Shown here one piece after another: positions 1 through 7,127 of a stretch of 13,708 bases of DNA. The notes under the pieces are model-generated. The model saw nothing but the letters and a program-made list of their open reading frames with translations, had not been told where the DNA came from and did not search any database. Made by a program: the position numbers and the translations under genes. Location: the NCBI GenBank assembly GCA_964242325.1, contig CAXTCI010000147.1, forward strand, positions 1 through 13,708, written 5' to 3'. The DNA is from DASWOJ01 sp964242325 (lineage in GTDB: Bacteria > Pseudomonadota > Alphaproteobacteria > Acetobacterales > Acetobacteraceae). The stretch's first letter is position 1. The number at the start of each line of letters is the position of its first letter.

Positions 1-311
1 CGCGCCAGTCCGGCACAGACTGGCGCCAACCCTCGCCAGATCCAAACCGCCAGATTCTCCAGGGTTGCCGGCCCAAGGCCCGCCACCTCGTCCAGGAAAC
101 GGTGGTCCAAGCCGTCCCGCACCCCCACCAACGCCCGCTCGAACACGCCGAGGTCTATGATCATGCCGGTCACCGGGTCAGGCGCGCCGCGCACGACGAC
201 CTCGGCCCGGTAGGAATGCCCGTGGATGCGCCGGCTCGGTTCGGCATCCACGGCGCGGCTTAACAGGGTATGCGCCGCCTCGAAGCGGAACCCTTTCGTC
301 AGCTCGAACAC
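1..311 (-). CDS. queD: 6-carboxytetrahydropterin synthase QueD, 3' end beyond window
   Basis: QueD/6-pyruvoyl-tetrahydropterin synthase family enzyme, which converts 7,8-dihydroneopterin triphosphate to 6-carboxytetrahydropterin in the cytosolic preQ0/queuosine pathway. I read it from a GTG one base after the queE stop; about 103 codons are visible. Family signatures are FRFEAAH (residues 8-14), RRIHGHSY (27-34), GMIIDLG, LDHRFLDE and TLENLAVWIW. The three zinc histidines are present (His14, His30, His32) and so is the Asp-His pair of LDH. The C-terminal glutamate region lies outside the window. The position four residues before HGH, normally the catalytic cysteine (CxxxHGH), is Ser26. The GTG start is supported by tight coupling to queE and by the match to the family N-terminus. 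Family assignment is firm; the exact reaction is less so because of the missing cysteine. Confidence 0.9.
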   Translation of the reverse strand, partial: MFELTKGFRFEAAHTLLSRAVDAEPSRRIHGHSYRAEVVVRGAPDPVTGMIIDLGVFERALVGVRDGLDHRFLDEVAGLGPATLENLAVWIWRGLAPVCAGLA

Positions 312-312
312 G

Positions 313-948
313 TCACGGTATCCCGATCAGCTTGTGCGTTTGCAGGCTCAGCCGCCACGCGGGGTTTGCGAGGCAGTAGGCCACCGCCGCGGCGGTGTTC
401 GCCACCCGGTCCGGCCCGTCCATCGGCTGCAGCCAGCGGTGCGCGAATCCGAGACCATCCGGCAGCGCATCCGGCTGCAGCCCAGCCTGCGGATAGATCA
501 GCTTCAGCTCCGACCCGGCGCGCAGCCGCCATGGTGCGCCCGCTTTCGGGCTGACCGTGATCCAGTCCAGCCCCGGCGGCGGGTCTAGCGTGCCGTTCGT
601 CTCGACTGCAATCTCGAACCCGCGTGCGTGGACGGCCTCGATCAACGCGGCGTCCAGTTGCAGCAGCGGCTCGCCGCCGGAGAACACGACGTAGCGGTTG
701 GCGGGGCCACCGGGCGAAGTCGCCTCACTGGCCGCAGCCAAGGCGCCGGCATCCGCAAACCGTCCGCCGCCCTCGCCATCCAAACCCACGAAGTCCGTGT
801 CGCAGAACCGGCAGGCTGCCTCTGCCCGGTCCTCCTCGCGTCCGGACCAGAGGTTGCAGCCGGCAAAGCGACAGAACACGGAAGCGCGGCCTGCCCGCAC
901 GCCCTCGCCCTGCAGCGTCGCGAACAGTTCTTTCACGGCGTAGGCCAA
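313..948 (-). CDS. queE: 7-carboxy-7-deazaguanine synthase QueE (radical SAM)
   Basis: Radical SAM enzyme that rearranges 6-carboxytetrahydropterin, the QueD product, to 7-carboxy-7-deazaguanine. It is 211 residues, a normal length. The N-terminal FATLQGEG motif is present. The cluster cysteines are spaced Cys31-x14-Cys46-x2-Cys49, the expanded motif found in many proteobacterial QueE proteins instead of the usual CX3CX2C. SGGEP follows, with TNGT and VSPK further on, and the end is LQTHKLIGIP. The start is TTG rather than ATG: it lies 7 bases after a perfect AGGAGG, and the protein then begins at the conserved AYAVKELFATLQGEG. The stop is one base from the queD start, so the two are surely co-translated. 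The helicase gene lies 25 bases upstream on the same strand. queC is not in the window. Confidence 0.96.
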   Translation of the reverse strand: MAYAVKELFATLQGEGVRAGRASVFCRFAGCNLWSGREEDRAEAACRFCDTDFVGLDGEGGGRFADAGALAAASEATSPGGPANRYVVFSGGEPLLQLDAALIEAVHARGFEIAVETNGTLDPPPGLDWITVSPKAGAPWRLRAGSELKLIYPQAGLQPDALPDGLGFAHRWLQPMDGPDRVANTAAAVAYCLANPAWRLSLQTHKLIGIP

Positions 949-955
949 CGGATGT

Positions 956-961
956 CCTCCT
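956..961 (-). promoter_or_regulatory. Shine-Dalgarno site fixing the TTG start of queE
   Basis: On the minus strand AGGAGG lies 7 bases before the TTG at 948. No in-frame ATG or GTG sits at a comparable distance, so this site decides the unusual TTG start of queE. It falls in the 25-base gap after the helicase stop codon. Confidence 0.8.
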
Positions 962-973
962 GGAGGTGGCCGG

Positions 974-2110
974 CTAGGCGGCCAGCCCCTCCGGCTCCTC
1001 GACTTGCAGGCGGGTGCGGATCAGCTTCTCGATCCCGCGCAGATGCGGACGCTCGCTGCTGTCACAGAAGCTGATCGCCATGCCGCCCTGGCCCGCCCGC
1101 GCGGTACGGCCGATGCGGTGGACATAGGCCTCAGGCACGTTCGGCAGGTCGAAGTTCACGACATGCGTCACGCCCTCGACGTCAATGCCGCGCGCGGCGA
1201 CGTCCGTCGCCACCAACACGGTAATGCGGCCGGACTTGAAGGCGGCCAGCGCACGCTCCCGCTGCGGCTGCGACTTGTCGCCGTGGATGGCGGCGGCAGT
1301 CTGGCCGACGGCCTCCAGGTGCTGGGTCACGCGGTCGGCGCCGTGCTTGGTGCGGGTGAACACCAGGACGCGGCTCATCTTGGAGTTGCGGAGCATGTTG
1401 GCGAGCATCGCCCGCTTGCGCGCGGTTTCGACGAAGATCACCCGCTGCTCCACCCGATCCACCGTGGTCGCGACGGGGGTCACCGATACCTGCACCGGGT
1501 CGCGCAGCATCTGCCCGGCGAGCGAGGCAATCTCCTTCGGCATGGTGGCAGAGAAGAACAGGGTCTGCCGGGCCGGTGGGATGCTCTGCACGATCTTGCG
1601 GATCGGCACGATGAACCCGAGGTCCAGCATGTGGTCGGCCTCGTCCAGGACCAGGACCTCGACGCCGTTCAACTGGATCGAGCCGTCCTGCATGTGGTCC
1701 AGCAGGCGGCCCGGCGTCGCCACGACGATGTCTATGCCGGCGCCCACCGCTTTCACCTGGCGCAGCTTAGGCACGCCGCCATACATCAGCGCCGTCCGCA
1801 GGCCGGTCTGCCGGCCGTAGGTGCGGAAGCTCTCGGCGATCTGGCTTGCCAGTTCGCGCGTCGGCGACAGCACCAGCACGCGGCAGCCACGGCGGGGCGG
1901 CTGGCGCGGGTTGGCCAGCAGGCGATGCAGGATCGGCAGCGCAAAGGCGGCGGTCTTGCCGGTGCCGGTCTGGGCGATGCCCAGCACGTCGCGCCCGGCC
2001 ATCACGTGCGGAATGGCCTGCGCCTGGATCGGGGTGGGGATGGTGTAGTCCTCGTGGACCAACGCCTTCAGGATCGGCGCAGCGAGGCCGAGGGATGCGA
2101 AATCGGACAT
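974..2110 (-). CDS. DEAD-box ATP-dependent RNA helicase (RhlE-like)
   Basis: ATP-dependent RNA helicase of superfamily 2, expected to remodel structured RNA in the cytoplasm (mRNA turnover, ribosome assembly or cold adaptation). The 378 residues hold both RecA-like domains. Visible motifs are the Q motif (TIPTPIQAQAIP, about 23-34), AQTGTGKT (46-53), PTRELA (83-88), TPGRLLD, DEAD (156-159), SAT (187-189), ATDVAARGID (301-310) and HRIGRTARAG (331-340). There is almost no C-terminal extension, whereas RhlE, DeaD and SrmB often carry a long basic or RNA-binding tail, so this is a minimal-core form. The ATG start gives the canonical FASLGL N-terminus. It is the first gene of the probable helicase-queE-queD transcript; the pairing with queuosine genes has no obvious functional reason. 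The RhlE subgroup is inferred from overall resemblance. Confidence 0.95.
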   Translation of the reverse strand: MSDFASLGLAAPILKALVHEDYTIPTPIQAQAIPHVMAGRDVLGIAQTGTGKTAAFALPILHRLLANPRQPPRRGCRVLVLSPTRELASQIAESFRTYGRQTGLRTALMYGGVPKLRQVKAVGAGIDIVVATPGRLLDHMQDGSIQLNGVEVLVLDEADHMLDLGFIVPIRKIVQSIPPARQTLFFSATMPKEIASLAGQMLRDPVQVSVTPVATTVDRVEQRVIFVETARKRAMLANMLRNSKMSRVLVFTRTKHGADRVTQHLEAVGQTAAAIHGDKSQPQRERALAAFKSGRITVLVATDVAARGIDVEGVTHVVNFDLPNVPEAYVHRIGRTARAGQGGMAISFCDSSERPHLRGIEKLIRTRLQVEEPEGLAA

Positions 2111-2415
2111 GGATGGAGACTCTCATTTGGCTCGCACCCGGGCGACCAATCCCTCCAAAGGGTGGCAGCGCGGGGGATGCACCACGGTCTGCAGGACCGA
2201 GAACCGGCGCAAGGAGCTTGAAAGAGACTGTTGGTGCCGGGCATCGCACGAAGTCACGCCAAACCGCGCGATGCGGGTATGGGTTTGCAGTGCAGCAAAG
2301 TCAAGGAAAACCGGACTGCTTAAGATGCTGCCCCGAAATGAACACAGAAGGGGTTGATCCCGCCGGCAATCCGGGCGACCCCTTGGCGCCTTCCGCCCTC
2401 GTTCCAGGTTTCCCC
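2111..2415. other. Divergent intergenic region, helicase / aminotransferase
   Basis: About 305 bases separate the divergent helicase and aminotransferase genes and must hold both promoters. I see no convincing gene here. The open frame running in from 1846 is the upstream extension of the aminotransferase frame and lacks a plausible start or homologous N-terminus. An ATG at 2338 in that frame has no Shine-Dalgarno sequence and would add 26 residues that the family does not have. Confidence 0.6.
2276..2304 (-). promoter_or_regulatory. Candidate sigma-70 promoter for the helicase-queED transcript
   Basis: Read on the minus strand, TTGACT (2304-2299) is followed after 17 bases by CATACC (2281-2276). 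The -35 box is near consensus and the -10 box is poor. It would give a leader of roughly 160 bases before the helicase ATG. Long leaders are known for some cold-regulated helicase mRNAs, but nothing here proves regulation. Confidence 0.35.
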
Positions 2416-3531
2416 ATGCTCCTGCTCATCCCCGGCCCGGTCACAACCCATCCGGACGTGCGCGCCGCCGCCGCACGGGACTATGCGCCGTGGGACAACG
2501 AGTTCCGCGCCCTGCTGTCCCGCATACGGGACCGGGTGCTCGCGATCGCCGGCGGCGCGCCCGGCGAGCACGCGGCGCTGCCGTTGCAGGGATGCGGGCA
2601 CTTCGCGATGGAGGCGGCATTCCGCACCTTCGTGGCCCCGGGCGGGCGCATGCTGGTGCCGATGACCGGCCACTACGCCGACCGGCTGCAGCAACTGGCG
2701 ACGGAGGCGGGCCGACACGTCGTCCCCTTGCCGGTTCCAGATGGAGAGCGCACCAGCCCGGCGGCAGTCGAGGCCGCGCTGCACGCCGACCCCGGCATCA
2801 GCCACCTGGCCTGCGTTTACAGCGAGACCGCGACCGGGGTCGTGCATGACGTGCCGGCCCTGGCCGCCGCAGCAGGCCGGGCAGGGCGGCGGGTGATCGT
2901 GGACGCGGTGTCCGCCTTCGGCGCGATGCCGCTCGACATGGCGGCCTTGCCGATGGTGGACAGCGTGGCCTTCACGACCAACAAGTGCCTGGAAGGGCTG
3001 CCCGGCGCATCCTTCACCGTGGCGCGGGTGGACCGGCTGCTGGCCTGCGCCGGACAGGCCGGGAGCTGGTCGCTGGACCTGGCGGACGTTTACGCGCACG
3101 GGCTTCGTGTCGGCACCGGCAGCCACCGCTTCACCCCGGCCGCGGGCGCCCTGGCCGCCTTCAACGTGGCGCTGGACCTGTATGATGCCGAGGGTGGGCA
3201 GCCCGCCCGCCTCCGCCGCTACGGCGCCAACATGCGTGCGCTCTACGACGGGGTGCGCGCCCTGGGGCTGCGGCCCTGCCTGCCGCTGGACGTGCAGGGA
3301 CCCATCGTGCTGAACGTGCATGCCCCCGCAGACCCCGCCTGGAATCTGCAGGCCTTCGTGGACGCGCTGAAACGCCGGGGGGTCCTCATCAGCAACTTCT
3401 ATAACACCGACGAGCCCAGCTTCCGTTTGGGCTGCATCGGCGCGGTGACGCCGGACGACATGCGCGGCGCGGTGGCGGCGATTGCCGACGCCCTGGACGA
3501 GCTGGGCATCCGCGGGCGTCAGGCCGCCTGA
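2416..3531 (+). CDS. PhnW-like class V aminotransferase (2-aminoethylphosphonate-pyruvate transaminase family)
   Basis: PLP-dependent fold-type I, class V aminotransferase of 371 residues (PhnW is about 367). PhnW moves the amino group of 2-aminoethylphosphonate to pyruvate. Resemblance to PhnW runs end to end: LLLIPGPVTT at the N-terminus, APWDNEF, YSETATGVV, VDAVSAFG (PLP Asp163), TTNKCLEGLPG (Schiff-base Lys190), SLDL, RFTPAAG, and FRLGCIGAV with Arg337 in the substrate carboxylate/phosphonate position. I chose the ATG at 2416 because the family begins at this point; the Shine-Dalgarno (CCAGG) is weak. The PLP phosphate loop reads QGCGHFAMEA where PhnW has a GSGT/GSGS-like sequence. No phosphonate gene (phnX, phnY, phnA) is nearby. 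Its TGA overlaps the fhs ATG by one base. Substrate is uncertain; an alanine- or serine-glyoxylate type activity is possible. Confidence 0.82.
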   Translation: MLLLIPGPVTTHPDVRAAAARDYAPWDNEFRALLSRIRDRVLAIAGGAPGEHAALPLQGCGHFAMEAAFRTFVAPGGRMLVPMTGHYADRLQQLATEAGRHVVPLPVPDGERTSPAAVEAALHADPGISHLACVYSETATGVVHDVPALAAAAGRAGRRVIVDAVSAFGAMPLDMAALPMVDSVAFTTNKCLEGLPGASFTVARVDRLLACAGQAGSWSLDLADVYAHGLRVGTGSHRFTPAAGALAAFNVALDLYDAEGGQPARLRRYGANMRALYDGVRALGLRPCLPLDVQGPIVLNVHAPADPAWNLQAFVDALKRRGVLISNFYNTDEPSFRLGCIGAVTPDDMRGAVAAIADALDELGIRGRQAA

Positions 3532-5201
3532 TGGCCTCAGACCTGGAGATCGCCCGCGCCGCCCGGCTGCGCCCGATTGGCGAGATCGCTGCCCTGGCCG
3601 GCATCCCCGCCGAGGCGCTGGAACCCTATGGCCGATACAAGGCGAAGGTGTCGCTGGACTTCGTGGCGTCCCAGGCCGACCGCCCCGACGGCGCGCTGGT
3701 GCTGGTGACCGGCATCAGCCCGACCGCCGCCGGCGAGGGCAAGACCACCACCACCATCGGCCTGGGCGACGCGCTGAACCGGGTCGGCCGGCGCACGATG
3801 ATCTGCCTGCGGGAGCCGTCGCTCGGCCCCTGCTTCGGCGTGAAGGGCGGGGCGACCGGCGGCGGCCGGGCGCAGGTGGCGCCGATGGACGAGATCAACC
3901 TGCACTTCACCGGGGACTTCCACGCCATCACGTCGGCCAACAACCTGCTGGCGGCGCTGGCGGACAACCACCTGTATTGGGGCAATGCGCTGGGCATGGA
4001 CCCGCGCCGGGTGACGTGGCGCCGGGCGCTGGACATGAACGACCGGGCATTGCGCTCCATCGTCAACGGCCTCGGCGGCGTCCCCAACGGCTCGCCGCGG
4101 GAGGACGGGTTCGACATCACGGTGGCCAGCGAGGTCATGGCGGTGTTCTGCCTGGCGCGGGACCTGAACGACTTGCAGGACCGGCTCGGCCGCATCCAGG
4201 TCGGGACCCGGCAGGATGGCGTCGCCGTCACTGCGCGCGACCTGCAAGCGGATGGTGCGATGGCGGTCCTGCTGCGCGACGCCTTTGCGCCCAACCTGGT
4301 GCAAACGTTGGAGGGGTCGCCGGCGCTGATCCACGGCGGGCCGTTCGCCAACATCGCGCATGGCTGCAACTCCGTGGTGGCGACGCGGCTGGGGCTGAAG
4401 CTGGCGGATCTTGTGGTGACGGAGGCCGGGTTCGGTGCCGACCTCGGCGGGGAGAAGTTCCTCGACATCAAGTGCCGCAGCGCCGGGCTGTCACCGGCGG
4501 CCTGCGTGGTGGTGGCGACGTTGCGTGCGCTGAAGCTGCATGGCGGCGTCGCCAAGGCCGACCTGTCGCGGGAGGACCCGGACGCCGTTGGCCGCGGCGT
4601 GGCCAACCTGGCCCGGCACGTCGAGAACATGGGCAAGTTCGGCCTGCCGGTGGTGGTGGCGCTGAACCGCTTCACCAGCGACACAGACGCCGAGTTCGCC
4701 GTCGTGCGGGACGCCATGGCGGCGCAGGGCGTGGATACGGTGATGTGCACGCACTGGGCGGACGGCGCCGCCGGGGCGGAGGACCTGGCGCGGGCGGTGC
4801 TGGCGCGGGTGGATGCGGGGACGGCGCGCTACCAGCCGCTGTATCCTTCCGACATGCCGCTCGCCGACAAGATCAGGACCATCGCCCGCGGCATCTATGG
4901 GGCCGCCGACATCCAGGTTTCCGCGCCGGTGACGAAGCGGCTGGCGGCGTTCGAGGCCGCCGGGTTCGGCGGCGTGCCGGTGTGCATCGCCAAGACGCAA
5001 TACAGCTTCAGCGCCGACCCGACGCTGATGGGGGCGCCGTCCGGCCACGTGCTGCCGGTGCGGGAGGTGCGGCTGTCGGCTGGCGCGGGCTTCGTCGTTG
5101 CAGTGTGCGGCGACATCATGACCATGCCAGGCCTGCCGCGGGTGCCGGCCGCGAACAGCATACGCCTGGGTGCGGATGGACAGATCGAGGGGCTGTTCTA
5201 G
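3531..5201 (+). CDS. fhs: Formate-tetrahydrofolate ligase
   Basis: ATP-dependent 10-formyltetrahydrofolate synthetase, which joins formate to tetrahydrofolate and so feeds one-carbon units to purine, formyl-methionine and serine/glycine metabolism. The 556 residues match the usual length of about 555-560. The P-loop TAAGEGKTTTT lies near residues 65-75, a slight variant of the usual TPAGEGKTT. Other family signatures are REPSLGPCFGVKGGATGGG, DFHAITSANNLLAA, ALIHGGPFANIAHGCNS, TEAGFGADLGGEKF, IAKTQYSFS and the C-terminal TMPGLPRVPAA. The start codon overlaps the stop of the upstream aminotransferase (TGATG), so the two are translationally coupled. The gene is complete, with a TAG stop. fhs occurs in only some proteobacteria, usually with folD or purU, neither of which is seen here. 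Confidence 0.97.
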   Translation: MASDLEIARAARLRPIGEIAALAGIPAEALEPYGRYKAKVSLDFVASQADRPDGALVLVTGISPTAAGEGKTTTTIGLGDALNRVGRRTMICLREPSLGPCFGVKGGATGGGRAQVAPMDEINLHFTGDFHAITSANNLLAALADNHLYWGNALGMDPRRVTWRRALDMNDRALRSIVNGLGGVPNGSPREDGFDITVASEVMAVFCLARDLNDLQDRLGRIQVGTRQDGVAVTARDLQADGAMAVLLRDAFAPNLVQTLEGSPALIHGGPFANIAHGCNSVVATRLGLKLADLVVTEAGFGADLGGEKFLDIKCRSAGLSPAACVVVATLRALKLHGGVAKADLSREDPDAVGRGVANLARHVENMGKFGLPVVVALNRFTSDTDAEFAVVRDAMAAQGVDTVMCTHWADGAAGAEDLARAVLARVDAGTARYQPLYPSDMPLADKIRTIARGIYGAADIQVSAPVTKRLAAFEAAGFGGVPVCIAKTQYSFSADPTLMGAPSGHVLPVREVRLSAGAGFVVAVCGDIMTMPGLPRVPAANSIRLGADGQIEGLF

Positions 5202-5333
5202 ACGCCCCTCGACGCGGTCACTGCCGGAAACGAGCAGAAGCTGCCGGCGTCACGCCAGTAGCCCTGCTATGACGCAGGCACTCAGGGACAGCGCCACCAT
5301 CAACGTCCGCCATTCCCGCCGGCATGGTCCACT

Positions 5334-5355
5334 TGGAACCGGCTAGCGGGTTCCA
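5334..5355. terminator. Possible bidirectional hairpin between convergent fhs and cysI
   Basis: TGGAACC (5334-5340) and GGTTCCA (5349-5355) form a perfect 7-base-pair stem around an 8-base loop, in the gap between two genes that converge. There is no T-run on either side, so if it stops transcription it is not a classic intrinsic terminator. The rest of 5202-5405 shows nothing I can name. Confidence 0.35.
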
Positions 5356-5405
5356 GATGTCCGTTTCAGCTCGCGCTCCCACGACGACCGGCGTGTCGCC
5401 AGCCG

Positions 5406-7115
5406 TCAGGCTGCCTCGCCCAAGTCCTCGTGGAAGCGATTGCCCGCCGTTGTCGCCTGGACATGCCCGGCGCGGATGCACCAATCGCCAAAACGCTCGC
5501 CGGACTGCCGATCCGTGGCATAGGCGTGCAGCAGCGGGCCGAGCGCCGCCAGGATCGCCGCCTCGTCCACATCCCGCCGATACAGCTTGTTCAAGCGGGT
5601 GCCATCAAAGGCGGCGCCGAGATACAGGTGGTAGCGGCCGGGACCACGGCCGACCATCGCGACTTCGGCCAAGTACGGCCGGGCGCAGCCGTTGGGGCAG
5701 CCGGTCATGCGGAACACGATCTCGTCCTCTGCCAGGCCGGCCTCCGCCATTAGGGCGTCCAGCTTCGTCATCAGGCTGGGCAGGTAGCGCTCGCTTTCCG
5801 CCAGGGCCAGGCCGCAGGTCGGCAGCGCCACGCAGGCCATCGCACGCTGGCGCAGCCGCGATACGCCGCGATCCAGGCTGAATTCGGCCAGGACACTCTC
5901 GATGCTGGCCTTATCTTCTGCCGCCACGCCCGCGATCATCAAGTTCTGGTTGGCGGTCAGAACGAATTCGCAGCGGTGGATGTTGGCGATGGCGCGCAGG
6001 CCGGACATCAGGCGCCGGTCCGGAGTGTCCGTCACCCGGCCATTCTCGACGAACAAGCCGTAGTGCCAGAGGCCGCCGGCCTCGTGCCAGCCCAGCCGGT
6101 CTCCGGTGCCGGTGAACGTCGCACCGTGCGCTGGCGCCAGGGCATAGCCGAGATGGCTCTCGACCTCCTGCCGGAAGGCGTCGAGGCCCATGCGCTCAAT
6201 AGTGTATTTCAGCCGTGCGAGCTTGCGGACGCTGCGGTTGCCGTTGTCGCGCTGCACGCGCATCACCGCCTCCGCCACGCCCAGCGCCTGGTCGGGCGTG
6301 CAGTAGCCCAGCGGCTCGCCGGTGCGCGGGAAAGTATCAAGCTCGCCGTGCGTCATGCCCATGCCGCCGCCAACCAGCACGTCATAGCCGACGGTGACAC
6401 CGTCCCTCACGATGGCGACATAGCCGAGGTCGTGCGCATACACGTCCACGTCGTTCTGCGGCGGCACGGCGATGGCGATCTTGAACTTGCGAGGCAGATA
6501 GGTGAGGCCGTACAGCGGCTCCTCCTCCGGCTCGCCGCCGGCGACAAGCTGCTCGCCCAGCCAAATCTCGTGCCAGGCGCGGGTCCGCGGCAGCAGGCTG
6601 TCGCTCAAGGTCTTCGCCAAGTCCAGCGCCGCCGCGTGGGCCGGACCCTCATACGGGTTGGAGGTGGCGATCACGTTGCGGTTCACGTCGCCGCAGGCAG
6701 CCCTGGTGTCCAGCAGGGCGTCGCTGATGGCCTTGATGGCGGGCTGCAGGTTGCCCTTGATGATGCCGTGATACTGCACGGTCTGCCGTGTCGTCAGGCG
6801 CAGGGTGCCGTTGGCCCGCTCCCGCGCAATCTCCGACAGTTGCAGCCACTGCTCCGGCGTTACGCGCCCAGCTGGAATGCGGAGGCGGGCCATGAAGCTC
6901 AGCGCCGGCTCCATCCGCTTGCGCCCGCGCTCGGACCGCAGGTCGCGGTCATCCTGCTGGTAGATGCCGTGGAACTTGGTGAGCTGGGTGTCATCCTCGG
7001 CCAGGGCGCCGGTCCAAGACTGTGTCAAGCCCTCGGCGATGCCGCCGCGGAGGGCGCGGCTACCGCTCTTGATGATCTCGTTCTTGGAAAGAGGCGGTGC
7101 AGTGGTGTCGGGCAT
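5406..7115 (-). CDS. cysI: Assimilatory NADPH-sulfite reductase hemoprotein subunit
   Basis: Beta subunit of sulfite reductase, which reduces sulfite to sulfide with six electrons from CysJ for cysteine synthesis; it is cytoplasmic. It has 569 residues (E. coli 570). The two pseudo-symmetric ferredoxin-like/siroheme modules are present. The cysteines that hold the 4Fe-4S cluster and siroheme are Cys428 and Cys434 (CVALPTC), and Cys473 and Cys477 (CPNGC). Also visible are FMARLRIPAG (74-83), LRLTTRQTVQYHGI (105-118) and a YLPRKFKIA stretch. The ATG lies 6 bases after AGGAGG. The gene starts 10 bases after the cysJ stop, the usual cysJI order. No siroheme synthase gene is in the window. Confidence 0.98.
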   Translation of the reverse strand: MPDTTAPPLSKNEIIKSGSRALRGGIAEGLTQSWTGALAEDDTQLTKFHGIYQQDDRDLRSERGRKRMEPALSFMARLRIPAGRVTPEQWLQLSEIARERANGTLRLTTRQTVQYHGIIKGNLQPAIKAISDALLDTRAACGDVNRNVIATSNPYEGPAHAAALDLAKTLSDSLLPRTRAWHEIWLGEQLVAGGEPEEEPLYGLTYLPRKFKIAIAVPPQNDVDVYAHDLGYVAIVRDGVTVGYDVLVGGGMGMTHGELDTFPRTGEPLGYCTPDQALGVAEAVMRVQRDNGNRSVRKLARLKYTIERMGLDAFRQEVESHLGYALAPAHGATFTGTGDRLGWHEAGGLWHYGLFVENGRVTDTPDRRLMSGLRAIANIHRCEFVLTANQNLMIAGVAAEDKASIESVLAEFSLDRGVSRLRQRAMACVALPTCGLALAESERYLPSLMTKLDALMAEAGLAEDEIVFRMTGCPNGCARPYLAEVAMVGRGPGRYHLYLGAAFDGTRLNKLYRRDVDEAAILAALGPLLHAYATDRQSGERFGDWCIRAGHVQATTAGNRFHEDLGEAA

Positions 7116-7121
7116 GGGATG

Positions 7122-7127
7122 CCTCCT
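7122..7127 (-). promoter_or_regulatory. cysI Shine-Dalgarno overlapping the cysJ stop codon
   Basis: On the minus strand TAGGAGG combines the cysJ TAG stop (7128-7126) with the AGGAGG of cysI, 6 bases before the cysI ATG. This suggests coupled translation of the two subunits. Confidence 0.7.

Noticed and set aside
1004..2221. 405-codon plus-strand open frame antisense to the helicase
   Set aside because: It mirrors the helicase codons of a GC-rich gene, has no recognisable motif, and its composition (His, Arg, Gln, Gly-rich) is typical of an antisense shadow.
1846..2415. Upstream extension of the aminotransferase frame, which would make a 561-residue protein
   Set aside because: The extra 190 residues lie antisense to the helicase and in the intergenic gap, show no domain, and PhnW-family proteins begin at LLLxPGP, matching the ATG at 2416.
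3482..5272. 596-codon frame overlapping fhs on the same strand
   Set aside because: Arg/Gly/Ala-rich translation in the wrong frame of fhs, with no motifs; fhs in the other frame is full-length and canonical.
5202..5405. Possible small gene or riboswitch between fhs and cysI
   Set aside because: Convergent gap with only a short hairpin; no ribosome site with a credible frame and no recognisable aptamer.
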